64,000 bases of DNA from Sporolactobacillus sp. STSJ-5 (GCF_024385605.1 NZ_JANFOJ010000002.1:124001-188000), one strand, 5' to 3'; shown: positions 1 to 8,544, counted from the first letter of the stretch. The notes: a model not told the origin generated them from the letters alone. Made by a program: numbers and translations.

Positions 1-1
1 G

Positions 2-646
2 AAAAAAGGAAGCCATGAAAACTTGTTACGGCAGTTCGGTGAAGAGAAAGCGGATATACTGCTCGGGACGCAAATGATAGCGAAGGGATTGGATTTTCCA
101 AAGGTGACGCTCGTAGGGGTACTGGCAGCAGATTCATTACTGCATCTTGCGGATTTTCGTGCATCGGAAAAAACATTTCAGCTTGTTACTCAGGTGGCCG
201 GACGTGCAGGAAGACATTCATTACCGGGCGAAGTTGTCATTCAGAGCTATAGTCCAGATCATTATGCGGTGTTAGATGCTGCACATCATGATTATGAAGG
301 CTTTTACAATCAAGAAATGGCGCTCCGTCATCGAGGAGGTTATCCTCCGTTTTTCTATTTGGCAATGGTTCGACTCACCCATCCGGAACCTGCAAAGGTA
401 GCGGAAGCGGCCGAACGAATTGCAATGATTTTGAAAAAACAGCTGTCCGGTTCTTCTCAGATATACGGTCCGGTCGTGCCGGCTGTCTCAAAGATAAAGG
501 ATAGATATCGTTACCAGTGCATGGTAAAATACAAAAGGGAACCTGCTCTTCTGCCTGTGTTGCATCAGATCATGCAGCATTTTCAAGAGAGCGGAAAGAA
601 CGGTTTGCAAGTGTCTATTGACCTTAATCCTGTTGCACTTATGTAG
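2..646 (+). CDS. priA: Primosomal helicase PriA, C-terminal part (5' end outside window)
   Basis: This is the last ~214 residues of the replication-restart helicase PriA, which reloads the replisome at stalled forks. The frame is open from base 2, so the true start lies upstream of the window. Visible are the helicase motif V/VI region (ILLGTQMIAKGLDFP, then QVAGRAGR) and the C-terminal domain that follows the zinc-binding region (GGYPPFFYLAMV). The GTQMIAKG and AGRAGR signatures are diagnostic of PriA among superfamily 2 helicases. The gene ends 90 bp before fmt. In B. subtilis a peptide deformylase gene (def) sits between them, and it is absent here. Confidence 0.96.
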   Translation, partial: KKGSHENLLRQFGEEKADILLGTQMIAKGLDFPKVTLVGVLAADSLLHLADFRASEKTFQLVTQVAGRAGRHSLPGEVVIQSYSPDHYAVLDAAHHDYEGFYNQEMALRHRGGYPPFFYLAMVRLTHPEPAKVAEAAERIAMILKKQLSGSSQIYGPVVPAVSKIKDRYRYQCMVKYKREPALLPVLHQIMQHFQESGKNGLQVSIDLNPVALM

Positions 647-663
647 AAGAACGTGTTCGAATA

Positions 664-690
664 CCGGGAAGAATGGCTTCCCGGCTTTCG
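664..690 (+). terminator. Hairpin between priA and fmt, weak terminator or attenuator
   Basis: An 8-bp perfect stem, CCGGGAAG (664-671) with CTTCCCGG (677-684) and a 5-nt loop, is followed only by CTTTCG rather than a long T-run. It may pause or partly terminate transcription between priA and fmt. It cannot be a strong intrinsic terminator by sequence alone. Confidence 0.4.
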
Positions 691-736
691 AATAGGCTCT
701 AAACCAGGATTTAATTTTGCTGAAGAGGATGATTCA

Positions 737-1681
737 ATGAAAATAACATTTATGGGAACGCCGGATTTTGCGGTACCCGTCCTGAAACATTTACTGGAAG
801 ATACGGCTTACGATGTGGTCTGCGTTGTAACGCAACCGGACCGTCCCAAAGGCCGAAAGCATAAATTAACTCCTCCTCCGATCAAGGTGCTCGCTGAGAG
901 CTACGCTGTGCCGGTTCTGCAGCCGGAGAAAGTACGCAAAGCGGAGGCGGTTAAAGAAATTCTAGACTTCGATGCGGATTTATTGGTTACCGCTGCGTAC
1001 GGGCAAATACTGCCTGAGTCCCTGCTCAAGGGCCCACGGCTGGGGTGCGTGAATGTTCATGCCTCATTACTGCCCGCTTATCGCGGAGCAGCTCCGATTC
1101 AGCAGTCGATCATTGACGGACAGAAAGAAAGCGGCGTTACGATCATGTATATGGTGAAGCAGTTGGATGCGGGGGATATCTTATCACAAGTGCGAGTGCC
1201 TATTGAGGATCAGGATACATTTGGAACTTTGCACGATAAATTAAGTGCCGCCGGAAGCACCCTGCTTATGGAAACCTTGCCGAAACTTGCGGCAGGCTCG
1301 CTGAAACCCCAGAAGCAGGATGAAAACAAAGTCACATTTGCGCCGAGCATCCAACATGAAGACGAGGAAATTGTATGGGAGAAATCCGCTCCGGCGGTAC
1401 GCAACCTGATTCGCGGACTGAATCCGTTTCCAGGGGCGTTCACCCGACTTGGAGGTTCCGTATTTAAAATCTTTGCTGCTGAGTTAACAGATCTTAGGTC
1501 AGCTGAAAAACCAGGCACTGTAATCAGATGCGACTCGGATGGACTTTTTGTTGCAACAGGCGATGGTCAAGCTGTACAAATTGTTGAGTGCCAACCTGCG
1601 GGGAAAAAAAGAATGAAGACTGCTGATTTTCTTAGAGGCACACGTGTAGAGACCGGCACTATACTTGGAGTGAAATTATGA
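737..1681 (+). CDS. fmt: Methionyl-tRNA formyltransferase
   Basis: Transfers a formyl group from 10-formyl-tetrahydrofolate to Met-tRNA(fMet) for translation initiation in the cytoplasm. The 314-residue product has the usual family length. It shows the N-terminal Rossmann-like domain (MGTPDFAVPVL), the catalytic NVHASLLPAYRGAAPI segment with N106 and H108, and D144 in QLDAGD. A C-terminal OB-like tRNA-binding domain follows. I chose the ATG at 737, where the conserved MKITFMGTPDF begins and an AGAGG lies just upstream. The same frame is open further upstream, but those residues are not family-like. The stop overlaps the rsmB start (ATGA), implying translational coupling. Confidence 0.97.
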   Translation: MKITFMGTPDFAVPVLKHLLEDTAYDVVCVVTQPDRPKGRKHKLTPPPIKVLAESYAVPVLQPEKVRKAEAVKEILDFDADLLVTAAYGQILPESLLKGPRLGCVNVHASLLPAYRGAAPIQQSIIDGQKESGVTIMYMVKQLDAGDILSQVRVPIEDQDTFGTLHDKLSAAGSTLLMETLPKLAAGSLKPQKQDENKVTFAPSIQHEDEEIVWEKSAPAVRNLIRGLNPFPGAFTRLGGSVFKIFAAELTDLRSAEKPGTVIRCDSDGLFVATGDGQAVQIVECQPAGKKRMKTADFLRGTRVETGTILGVKL

Positions 1682-3030
1682 GCAAACCGACAGCTCGTGA
1701 GACCGCATTAGATTTGCTGCTTGCAATAACAAAAAAGCATGCGTACAGTCAAATAGTTTTGAACGAGACACTTAACGCCGGACACTTATCGGATAAAGAT
1801 AAAGGATTGGTTACTACTCTCGTTTATGGAGTATTGCAGCAAAAATTGACATTGGATTATTATTTATCATCTTTTGTGGAAAAGAAAAGAAAAATAGATG
1901 ATTGGGTGGAACAGCTGCTTCTTATTTCAATTTACCAAAAAGCATTTCTCGATCGCATTCCAGACCATGCACTTGTGAATGAAGCTGTTACGATTGCAAA
2001 GAAGCGGGGGCATCGGGGGATATCCGGATTTGTCAATGGGGTACTTCGTCGGATTCTGCGTGAAGGTTTGCCTGACCTGTCACAAATTGAACCGGAAAGA
2101 AAAAGGAATGCAATTATGTATAGCCATCCAGAATGGCTGATGGATCTTTGGGAAGCACAGTGGGACCGTGAAACAGCAGTTAAAATTGCTGAAGCCGACA
2201 ATCTTCCGCCCAATGTTTCCATTCGAGTGAATCGTTTTAAGGCTACAAGGCAGGAGCTGGCAGATCAATTAGCGGCAGAAAATATAGAAACGCTTCCTGG
2301 AATACTCTCTCCGGATGCTTTGATTGTCAAGAGCGGAAATGCTGTTCAGTCGCAAGCATTTCGAGAGGGCTATTTTACCATTCAGGATGAAAGCTCGATG
2401 CTGGTAGCAGATGCAGCAGCACCTAAGGAGGGCATGCTTGTTCTCGATGCATGTGCGGGACCTGGGGGAAAAACAACCCACTTAGCTGAACGAATGGCTA
2501 ATCGCGGCCGAATTGTTGCGCTTGATTTGCATCCGCACAAGGCACAATTAATAGATCATGCGGCCGAACGGCTTGGTTTAACCAATATTGAGACTCACGC
2601 TATGGATGCAAGATCGGCACGAAGCAAACTTGGCGAAGCATGTTTTGATCGTGTTGTGCTCGATGTTCCATGTTCCGGTTTAGGGGTGATCAGGCGGAAA
2701 CCTGAGATTAAGTGGACCAAATCGGCAGATGAGATCAAGGGACTGATTCCCATTCAGCAAATGATTTTGGAAGAAGCCGCTTTACTCGTAAAACCTGGCG
2801 GCTGGTTAATTTACAGCACATGCACGATTCATAAAGATGAAAATGAAAAACAAATGGCCGTTTTTTTGGCGAATCATCCAAACTTTTGTGCGGAAAAGTC
2901 CTTTGCAAAACGAATGCCAAAGGCCATGATTGATACACGTGACGGCATGTTGCAGATTATGCCTTATATGTTTCAAACCGATGGCTTTTTCATTTGCTGT
3001 CTTGAACGCTTAAAAGATGGACTTTCTTAA
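1678..3030 (+). CDS. rsmB: 16S rRNA (cytosine-967-C5) methyltransferase RsmB
   Basis: SAM-dependent methylase that modifies C967 of 16S rRNA. At 450 residues it has full length. An N-terminal NusB-like RNA-binding domain (about residues 5-130) precedes a Rossmann methyltransferase domain with the SAM motif ACAGPGGKTTHLAE. The two family cysteines are visible: C332 in DVPCSGLG and the catalytic nucleophile C382 in YSTCTIHKDENE. It starts inside the fmt stop codon and ends 13 bp before prpC, so it belongs to the same transcription unit. The B. subtilis ortholog sits in the same place. Confidence 0.96.
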   Translation: MSKPTARETALDLLLAITKKHAYSQIVLNETLNAGHLSDKDKGLVTTLVYGVLQQKLTLDYYLSSFVEKKRKIDDWVEQLLLISIYQKAFLDRIPDHALVNEAVTIAKKRGHRGISGFVNGVLRRILREGLPDLSQIEPERKRNAIMYSHPEWLMDLWEAQWDRETAVKIAEADNLPPNVSIRVNRFKATRQELADQLAAENIETLPGILSPDALIVKSGNAVQSQAFREGYFTIQDESSMLVADAAAPKEGMLVLDACAGPGGKTTHLAERMANRGRIVALDLHPHKAQLIDHAAERLGLTNIETHAMDARSARSKLGEACFDRVVLDVPCSGLGVIRRKPEIKWTKSADEIKGLIPIQQMILEEAALLVKPGGWLIYSTCTIHKDENEKQMAVFLANHPNFCAEKSFAKRMPKAMIDTRDGMLQIMPYMFQTDGFFICCLERLKDGLS

Positions 3031-3043
3031 AGGAGTGAACTGC

Positions 3044-3793
3044 GTGAAGGCCGAGTGGTGTACAAGTTCCGGGAACGTACGAGAACAAAATGAGGATAGT
3101 TTGGATGTGCTTTATGGCGACGACTGCCTGCTCGGAATCGTTGCTGACGGTATGGGAGGACATGCCGCAGGCGAAATTGCCAGTAAAATGGCTTTGGAGC
3201 TGACATCCGCCAAGTGGTCGGAGCATTCAGGTGTTTTTACTAAAGAAGAAGCAGAGACATGGCTGAATCATTTAGTTCGCAGTGTGAACCTGCGCTTATA
3301 TGAATATGCGGAGACTCATGATGCATGCCGAGGTATGGGAACAACCTTCGCCGTCGCACTTTGTACGAAAGAATTTATCGCCGTTTCATCTGTTGGAGAC
3401 AGCAGGATATACATATGGAAACAGAATTGCATTGTCAAACAGATTACAGAAGATCATACATTCGTTAATGAATTGCTGAAATCCGGGCAAATAACAAAAG
3501 AAGAGGCTGAAGATCACCCAAAAAGAAATATTTTGATGCGTTCTTTAGGAACTGAACCGACAATCGCTCTCGATACGTCAGTTATTGATTGGGCAAACTG
3601 TTCTCATCTTTTGATTTGTTCCGATGGATTAACAAACAAGCTGTCTGATGAGACATTGAGTGAAATTATGGAGGGTACAATGAATTTACGAGAGAAAACA
3701 GAAATGATGATCAGTGAGGCAAATCATGCCGGCGGAGAGGACAATAGTTCAGTGATCATTATTTCCAAAGATGGTGATGGTGAAAAGCTATGA
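3044..3793 (+). CDS. prpC: PP2C-type serine/threonine phosphatase PrpC
   Basis: Metal-dependent protein phosphatase that dephosphorylates PrkC and its substrates. The 249-residue protein carries the PP2C signatures NEDS near the N-terminus, VADGMGGHAAGE, GDSRIY, SDGLTNKL and GGEDNSS, which supply the acidic metal ligands. I chose the GTG at 3044, eight bases after AAAGGAG (3029-3035). The in-frame ATG at 3017 overlaps the end of rsmB and has no ribosome-binding site. The gene overlaps prkC by four bases (ATGA), as expected for an antagonistic phosphatase/kinase pair made in a fixed ratio. Confidence 0.95.
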   Translation: MKAEWCTSSGNVREQNEDSLDVLYGDDCLLGIVADGMGGHAAGEIASKMALELTSAKWSEHSGVFTKEEAETWLNHLVRSVNLRLYEYAETHDACRGMGTTFAVALCTKEFIAVSSVGDSRIYIWKQNCIVKQITEDHTFVNELLKSGQITKEEAEDHPKRNILMRSLGTEPTIALDTSVIDWANCSHLLICSDGLTNKLSDETLSEIMEGTMNLREKTEMMISEANHAGGEDNSSVIIISKDGDGEKL

Positions 3794-5772
3794 TAGGAAA
3801 ACGAGTTGGCGGAAGGTACCAAATTCTATCCCGTCTTGGTGAAGGCGGAATGGCGATCGTATATAAGGCGAAAGACTTAATTTTGGAACGCTTTGTTGCG
3901 GTAAAAACACTACGTCCCGAATTGTCCGGAGATGAGGAATTCGTCCGCCGCTTTCATCGCGAGGCAGAATCGGTCGCCAGTCTTTCTCATCCGAATATTG
4001 TTGCAATTTATGATATCGGTGAAGAGGACTGCTATTACATTGTCATGGAATATATCGAAGGAATGACACTTAAAGAATTCATAAAAGATTATTCGCCTAT
4101 ATCTATTGATGAATCAATCTATATCATGAAGCAGATTTTACTTGCCATTACGCATGCACACCAGCATGGCATTGTACATCGAGATATAAAGCCTCAAAAT
4201 ATATTAATCAATGAATCCGAGCGGGTGAAGGTAACTGATTTCGGAATCGCTCTTGCTGTCAGCGGGGCTACCATTACCTATACTCATTCGATCATGGGAT
4301 CAGCACATTATCTTTCTCCGGAACAGGCACGAGGCGGGAAAGCCACAATTAAATCGGATATTTATGCAATCGGAATTGTAATGTTTGAATTATTGACAGG
4401 AAAATTGCCTTTTCCCGGGACTTCTCCTGTCTCTGTTGCATTGAAACATCTCAGCTCGCCTATGCCTTATCCGCGTGATTTTCGATCGGATATTCCTCAA
4501 TCCATTGAAAATGTGATGATTCGCGCTCTCGCAAAAAATCCGTCTGATCGCTATGACCAAGTAACGGATATGTATAACGATTTAATCACTGCGCTTGATC
4601 CGGAACGTGCCAATGAACAAAGACTGATTCTTGATGAACCTGTTCCGGAAGAGGAGAACGAGGATCTGGAAAAAACGATCAAAATGGCGCCGATCAAAAA
4701 CCAGTCTAACAAAAGTCAAGAAGCGACAGCGGAAAAAAATGTTCCTGCACCATCTCAAACAGGCGGAAAAAAGAAAAAATCAAAAGCTAAGAAATGGCTA
4801 ACGATTTCAGGTATTCTCATCTTGTTAATCGCAGCAGGATTAGTGCTCGGAACGACACTTTTACCTAAGTTGTTCTATGTCTCCAATGTTCGGGTCCCTG
4901 ATGTATCAGGAATGACGTATCAAAAAGCCCAAAAGACATTGTCTAATCAGAAGCTGAAGACTATCCGAACGGATCGCGTAAGCAATTCCGTCGCAAAAGG
5001 AAAAGTTATCAGTCAGAATCCTGAGGCAGGCGCAGAAGTGAAAGAAAATGCGCAGGTATCGCTTGTCGTAAGCAAGGGTTCTAAAACAGTGGCACTGGAC
5101 AACTATGTCGGTTACAGTCGGGATACGGTTTCTGATGTAATCAAGGATGCCGGCTATAAAGATGTGGTTTGGCATGAAGAACAGTCGGCATCAATACCTG
5201 AAGACCAGATTATACGTCAAAATCCGGCTGCAGGAGAAAAAGTTGTCCCATCGAAGACAATTTTGGAACTCACCTACAGCACAGGAAATCCGCAGGCAAC
5301 TGTTCCCAATCTGAAGGGGAAAACAAAAAATGAGGCAAGTAAACTGCTTAAAAGTCAGGGGTTGACAGCTGATTTTTCTGTTGGTGATTATTCTGACGAT
5401 ATTGAAAAGGGCAGTGTGCTTGATCAAGATCCTGCTGCCGGGAGCCAAGTGGACAAGGATTCATCAGTCATCGTCACATTGTCGAAAGGAAGCGAAGCAA
5501 AACCAAAGGAGATTGATCAGCCGATCAAAGTGGTGTATCCGGGAACAAGCGGTGACAGCACATCCTCCGATTCAGGGGAAGGCACACCGATTCACGTACA
5601 AATATATTATACCGATGCCAACCACGACAACTCTGTATTTACCGATGAACAAATAACTGAAACGAAAACATATACGATACCATTTACGATCAATCCGAAT
5701 GAGAAAGGTTCTTACAGGGTATTAATTGATAATGTCGAAAGAAAAACAGGTACGGTTGATTATCCAAATTAA
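3790..5772 (+). CDS. prkC: Membrane Ser/Thr kinase PrkC with three PASTA domains
   Basis: Receptor-type Hanks kinase that senses muropeptides or peptidoglycan through external PASTA domains. In B. subtilis it controls spore germination and cell-wall metabolism. The 660 residues comprise a cytoplasmic kinase domain (about 10-270; glycine loop GEGGMA, K39 in VAVKTL, D132 in HRDIKPQN, DFGIA) and a charged linker. A single membrane segment follows at about residues 337-358. Three PASTA repeats start near 368, 436 and 504, and a Ser/Gly/Thr-rich tail ends in a small beta-rich segment. It is coupled to prpC upstream. The domain layout matches B. subtilis PrkC closely. Confidence 0.96.
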   Translation: MIGKRVGGRYQILSRLGEGGMAIVYKAKDLILERFVAVKTLRPELSGDEEFVRRFHREAESVASLSHPNIVAIYDIGEEDCYYIVMEYIEGMTLKEFIKDYSPISIDESIYIMKQILLAITHAHQHGIVHRDIKPQNILINESERVKVTDFGIALAVSGATITYTHSIMGSAHYLSPEQARGGKATIKSDIYAIGIVMFELLTGKLPFPGTSPVSVALKHLSSPMPYPRDFRSDIPQSIENVMIRALAKNPSDRYDQVTDMYNDLITALDPERANEQRLILDEPVPEEENEDLEKTIKMAPIKNQSNKSQEATAEKNVPAPSQTGGKKKKSKAKKWLTISGILILLIAAGLVLGTTLLPKLFYVSNVRVPDVSGMTYQKAQKTLSNQKLKTIRTDRVSNSVAKGKVISQNPEAGAEVKENAQVSLVVSKGSKTVALDNYVGYSRDTVSDVIKDAGYKDVVWHEEQSASIPEDQIIRQNPAAGEKVVPSKTILELTYSTGNPQATVPNLKGKTKNEASKLLKSQGLTADFSVGDYSDDIEKGSVLDQDPAAGSQVDKDSSVIVTLSKGSEAKPKEIDQPIKVVYPGTSGDSTSSDSGEGTPIHVQIYYTDANHDNSVFTDEQITETKTYTIPFTINPNEKGSYRVLIDNVERKTGTVDYPN

Positions 5773-5809
5773 CAGAGAACATTTTTCTTAACGAATAAGG
5801 AGTCTTGAT

Positions 5810-6697
5810 ATGCCTGAAGGTACAATAATTAAAGCATTAAGCGGATTTTATTATGTGAAAAATGGTGATCAGCTGGTTCAATGCCGAGCAAGAGGGGTGT
5901 TTCGAAAGCGCGGTGTGAGCCCTCTTGTTGGCGATCATGTTGTTTACGAGGCGGCAAAGCCGACAGACGGTTATATTTTATCGATCAGTAAGCGTAAGAA
6001 TGTATTGAAACGTCCCCCGATCGCCAACATTGATCAGGCTATTTTGGTGTTTTCCGTCGCGGAACCAGCTTTGGATTGTCAGCTTCTTGACCGTTTTCTT
6101 ATTTCAATGGAAGCTCATAGAATCGATCCGGTTATTTGCTTCACAAAATGGGATCTCTTGTCTGAAAAAGATATTGAAACATTTCGTTCGCAAATGAGTG
6201 TTTATGAAAAGATCGGCTATCCTATTTTGTTTACCTCCAGTCTGAAAAAAGAAGGACTCGCTGAACTCAAGCAGCGCATGGAGAATCGAATCAGTGTTGT
6301 CACCGGACAATCCGGTGTCGGTAAATCGACACTTTTAAACTATTTGGGCGATTCCTTAAACATTGAGACTCAAGCGATTTCGCATGCTTTAGGCCGTGGA
6401 AAGCACACGACCAGACATGTTGAATTATTGCCGATTTCAATAAATGGCTATGTGGCAGACACTCCGGGATTCAGTTCGTTGGAACTTCCAGATATAGCCC
6501 CTTCCGATTTGGAACAATGCTTTCCTGAATTTGACGAATTTAGAGAAGGCTGTCGTTTCAGAGGCTGCATGCATTTGGCCGAACCTGATTGCATGGTAAA
6601 GGATGCGGTTTCCAAAGGTAAGATTGATCGCTCGCGGTACGAGCATTATCAAATTTTCTTAGCAGAACTCAATGAGCGTGAACGAACAAAGTATTAA
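5810..6697 (+). CDS. rsgA: Ribosome small-subunit-dependent GTPase A (RsgA/CpgA)
   Basis: Circularly permuted GTPase that assists late 30S subunit maturation. In B. subtilis (CpgA) it is also a PrkC substrate, which fits its position behind prkC. The 295-residue protein has an N-terminal OB fold (IIKALSGFYYV and following). The G motifs come in permuted order, with FTKWD (G4) before GQSGVGKSTLLN (G1) and DTPGF (G3). A C-terminal zinc cluster reads CRFRGCMHLAEPDC. The start at 5810 is preceded by AATAAGGAGTCTTGAT. In B. subtilis rpe lies between this gene and thiN; here the gap is only 38 bp. Confidence 0.96.
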   Translation: MPEGTIIKALSGFYYVKNGDQLVQCRARGVFRKRGVSPLVGDHVVYEAAKPTDGYILSISKRKNVLKRPPIANIDQAILVFSVAEPALDCQLLDRFLISMEAHRIDPVICFTKWDLLSEKDIETFRSQMSVYEKIGYPILFTSSLKKEGLAELKQRMENRISVVTGQSGVGKSTLLNYLGDSLNIETQAISHALGRGKHTTRHVELLPISINGYVADTPGFSSLELPDIAPSDLEQCFPEFDEFREGCRFRGCMHLAEPDCMVKDAVSKGKIDRSRYEHYQIFLAELNERERTKY

Positions 6698-6735
6698 CGG
6701 TCAAAGTTAATAAGTAAAGAACGGAGGCAGCTGTA

Positions 6736-7377
6736 ATGAAGCTGGCAATTGTTGCAGGAGGTCCGGAATCACTTCTGCCCGATCTGAATGCTCCTGAATA
6801 TGAGGATTTTGAATGGATCGGCGCTGATCATGGGACAATCGTTTTGTTAAAAAATAGGATTCGACCAATTCGCGCATTTGGTGATTTTGATTCGTTGACT
6901 GCAGAAGAACGAACAAAGATTGACAAGGACGGGTTCGAACTTTGTTCCTATCCTCCTGAAAAGGATAAAACAGATTTAGAGCTGGCACTTGACTGGGCGC
7001 TTAGTCTGAATCCAGAGCAATGTTATCTGTTCGGGGTGACTGGCGGAAGGATGGATCACGCGCTTGCAAGTATACAATTGCTGATGAAATCGACTGACAC
7101 TTCTTCTGAACTCGCTATTATTGATAAAAAAAATTGGATCACTTTATTGACTCCAGGCGCATATCCTATAAAGAACAATCCATCATACCGTTATCTTTCA
7201 TTTCTTGCTTTGACTGAAAAAGTAACCGGGTTGAGTTTGTCATGTGTTAAGTATCCGCTTAATGATGCAGAGCTTCGTCTAGGATCAAGTCTCTGTATCA
7301 GCAATGAAACGCATGCTGCCGTTTTTCACGTTTCCTTTTCGCATGGCCTTCTATTGATGATGCGCTGCAGTGATTAA
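6736..7377 (+). CDS. thiN: Thiamine pyrophosphokinase
   Basis: Converts thiamine plus ATP to thiamine diphosphate. The 213-residue protein shows the substrate-binding acidic motif GDFDSL and the DKTDLELALDWAL segment, then GVTGGRMDHALASIQLL. These are the hallmarks of bacterial thiamine pyrophosphokinase. A C-terminal beta domain follows. A good ribosome-binding site (GGAGGCAGCTGTA) precedes the ATG. No TPP riboswitch is visible upstream, so it is probably co-transcribed constitutively with rsgA. Confidence 0.94.
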   Translation: MKLAIVAGGPESLLPDLNAPEYEDFEWIGADHGTIVLLKNRIRPIRAFGDFDSLTAEERTKIDKDGFELCSYPPEKDKTDLELALDWALSLNPEQCYLFGVTGGRMDHALASIQLLMKSTDTSSELAIIDKKNWITLLTPGAYPIKNNPSYRYLSFLALTEKVTGLSLSCVKYPLNDAELRLGSSLCISNETHAAVFHVSFSHGLLLMMRCSD

Positions 7378-7394
7378 CTTGTCTAACGAAACGG

Positions 7395-7423
7395 TCATAG
7401 TTTTCATAATCGCTTCATATATT
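7395..7423 (+). promoter_or_regulatory. Candidate sigma-E promoter for spoVM
   Basis: A TCATAG element (7395-7400) and CATATATT (7416-7423) are separated by 15 bp. This resembles the mother-cell sigma-E consensus (ATA-type -35, CATAcaaT-type -10). It sits 53 bp before the spoVM start. B. subtilis spoVM is known to be sigma-E controlled. The site is assigned by motif only. Confidence 0.5.
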
Positions 7424-7476
7424 CTAGAAGCACGTGATAAAGGATGACGGCGCTTGTGACAAGGAGGAGCAGTATA

Positions 7477-7557
7477 ATGAAATTTTATACGATTAAGCTG
7501 CCGAAATTTCTGGCAAGTATTGTGAGAGCCCTCCTCGGTTCCTTTAAGAAGGGGTAA
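7477..7557 (+). CDS. spoVM: Stage V sporulation micro-protein SpoVM (26 residues)
   Basis: A 26-residue amphipathic helix that embeds in the positively curved forespore outer membrane. There it recruits the coat ATPase SpoIVA and inhibits FtsH. The protein begins MKFYTIKLPKFL and ends ALLGSFKKG, nearly identical in length and pattern to B. subtilis SpoVM. The proline at position 9, needed for curvature recognition, is kept. The Gly-Gly at 13-14 in B. subtilis is Ala-Ser here. A strong ribosome-binding site (AAGGAGGAG) lies 6 bp upstream. The gene lies between thiN and rpmB, its position in B. subtilis. Its presence is strong evidence that the organism forms endospores. Confidence 0.95.
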   Translation: MKFYTIKLPKFLASIVRALLGSFKKG

Positions 7558-7570
7558 ATAAACTCACATC

Positions 7571-7606
7571 ATCAAAAAGGGCATCTACAAAGATGTCTTT
7601 TTTGAT
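7571..7606 (+). terminator. Intrinsic terminator after spoVM
   Basis: The inverted repeat runs ATCAAAAAG/GGCATCT (from 7571), a 4-nt ACAA loop, then AGATGTCTTTTTTGAT. It forms a long stem with a T-run on the + strand. It closes the rsmB-to-spoVM unit. The A-tract on the 5' arm means it could also act on the opposite strand. Confidence 0.75.
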
Positions 7607-7613
7607 TGGCAAA

Positions 7614-7650
7614 CAAAAAAGCCAATTCCCTAAAAGGGCTTGGCTTTTTT
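7614..7650 (-). terminator. Intrinsic terminator after rpmB
   Basis: AAAAAAGCCAA (7614-7624) pairs with TTGGCTTTTTT (7640-7650) around an inner CCC/GGG. Read on the minus strand it gives a stem plus T-run 37 bp beyond the rpmB stop. Together with the preceding hairpin it insulates the two converging genes. Confidence 0.75.
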
Positions 7651-7687
7651 GTTTCGGTTTCGTGCGAATTAAGTGGTTGATCATGCA

Positions 7688-7876
7688 TTAAGCACGTTCA
7701 ACTTTACCTGCTTTAAGCGCTTTTGCAGATACATAAACGCGTTTTGGTTTTCCGTCAACAAGGATACGGACTTTTTGCAGATTCGCTTTAAATGTTCTTT
7801 TCGATTTATTTTCAGCAAATGAACGGTTCTGACCGAACTTCGTTGTTTTGCCGGTAACAAAGCATCGACGTCCCAT
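7688..7876 (-). CDS. rpmB: 50S ribosomal protein bL28
   Basis: A 62-residue large-subunit protein and the only minus-strand gene in the window. It has the typical bL28 start [10 protein letters not shown], then a basic middle ([18 protein letters not shown]) and the end [15 protein letters not shown] chose the ATG at 7876, preceded on the minus strand by AAGGAGGTCAT. The longer in-frame start at 7906 adds ten unrelated residues. Orientation against spoVM and yloU is as in B. subtilis. Confidence 0.96.
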   Translation of the reverse strand: MGRRCFVTGKTTKFGQNRSFAENKSKRTFKANLQKVRILVDGKPKRVYVSAKALKAGKVERA

Positions 7877-7921
7877 ATAGATGACCTCCTTGACCATGCA
7901 ATTCATTAACGCAATAACTCT

Positions 7922-7950
7922 ATACTAACACGTACGAACGTGACACGCAA
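7922..7950 (-). promoter_or_regulatory. Sigma-A promoter of rpmB
   Basis: On the minus strand, TTGCGT (7950-7945) and TAGTAT (7927-7922) are separated by exactly 17 bp. They lie about 45 bp upstream of the rpmB start. The match is good but was made by eye only. Confidence 0.6.
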
Positions 7951-8130
7951 CTAGAGATCGCAGAAAATTGATTGGGTCAAATGGTACATGCACATGCATG
8001 ACTTTAAAATTAGGGAAAGCTAGTGTAAAATAACGATAAGTCGAATAAGATTACGGATAGAAGAGAAGAAGAATAAGATTGACTGTCCCTATAAAAAAAT
8101 TAATAGAATTTCACTTGGGAGGTTTTACAA

Positions 8131-8529
8131 ATGACTGTATCTATAACGAACACCTATGGACAAATTGATATTTCAATCGATGTTATTGCAAAAATTGTCG
8201 GTGGTGCTGCAATGGATTGCTTTGGTATCGTGGGCATGGCTTCTAAAAATCAATTGAAGGACGGTTTTACCGAGCTGTTGAAGAAAGAGAACTTCAGCCG
8301 CGGCGTTGTTGTTCGCTTTGATGAAGATCAGAATTTGCTTATTGATATGTATATCATCGTGAGTTATGGCACCCGTATTTCAGAGGTAGCAGGAAGTGTT
8401 CAAACAAAGGTTAAAGAAACTTTAAATGAAATGCTTGGATTGAATGCCGCTTCAATCAATATCTTTGTACAAGGTGTTCGCCTTACGGATGAAGAAGCGT
8501 TACCTGAAGATCAATCATTACAAGCATAA
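8131..8529 (+). CDS. yloU: Asp23/Gls24 family envelope-stress-related protein YloU
   Basis: A 132-residue protein of the Asp23/Gls24 (DUF322) family. It is probably cytoplasmic or membrane-associated, with no firmly defined biochemical role. Family features are the opening YGQIDISIDVIAKIVGGAA, the middle LIDMYIIVSYGTRISEVA, and the C-terminal NIFVQGVRL. TTGGGAGG lies 11 bp before the ATG. In B. subtilis yloU is directly followed by yloV (fatty acid kinase FakA). That gene is missing here, and sdaAB follows after 15 bp. Confidence 0.9.
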   Translation: MTVSITNTYGQIDISIDVIAKIVGGAAMDCFGIVGMASKNQLKDGFTELLKKENFSRGVVVRFDEDQNLLIDMYIIVSYGTRISEVAGSVQTKVKETLNEMLGLNAASINIFVQGVRLTDEEALPEDQSLQA

Positions 8530-8544
8530 GGGGAGTCATGCGAC

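Noticed and set aside
5381-5656. + strand ORF of 91 codons within prkC
   Set aside because: Shadow of the third PASTA repeat region in another frame.
7981-8003. CATG-rich stretch (ACATGCACATGCATG) upstream of yloU as an operator
   Set aside because: Overlapping short self-complementary words only, with no clear dyad or promoter alignment.
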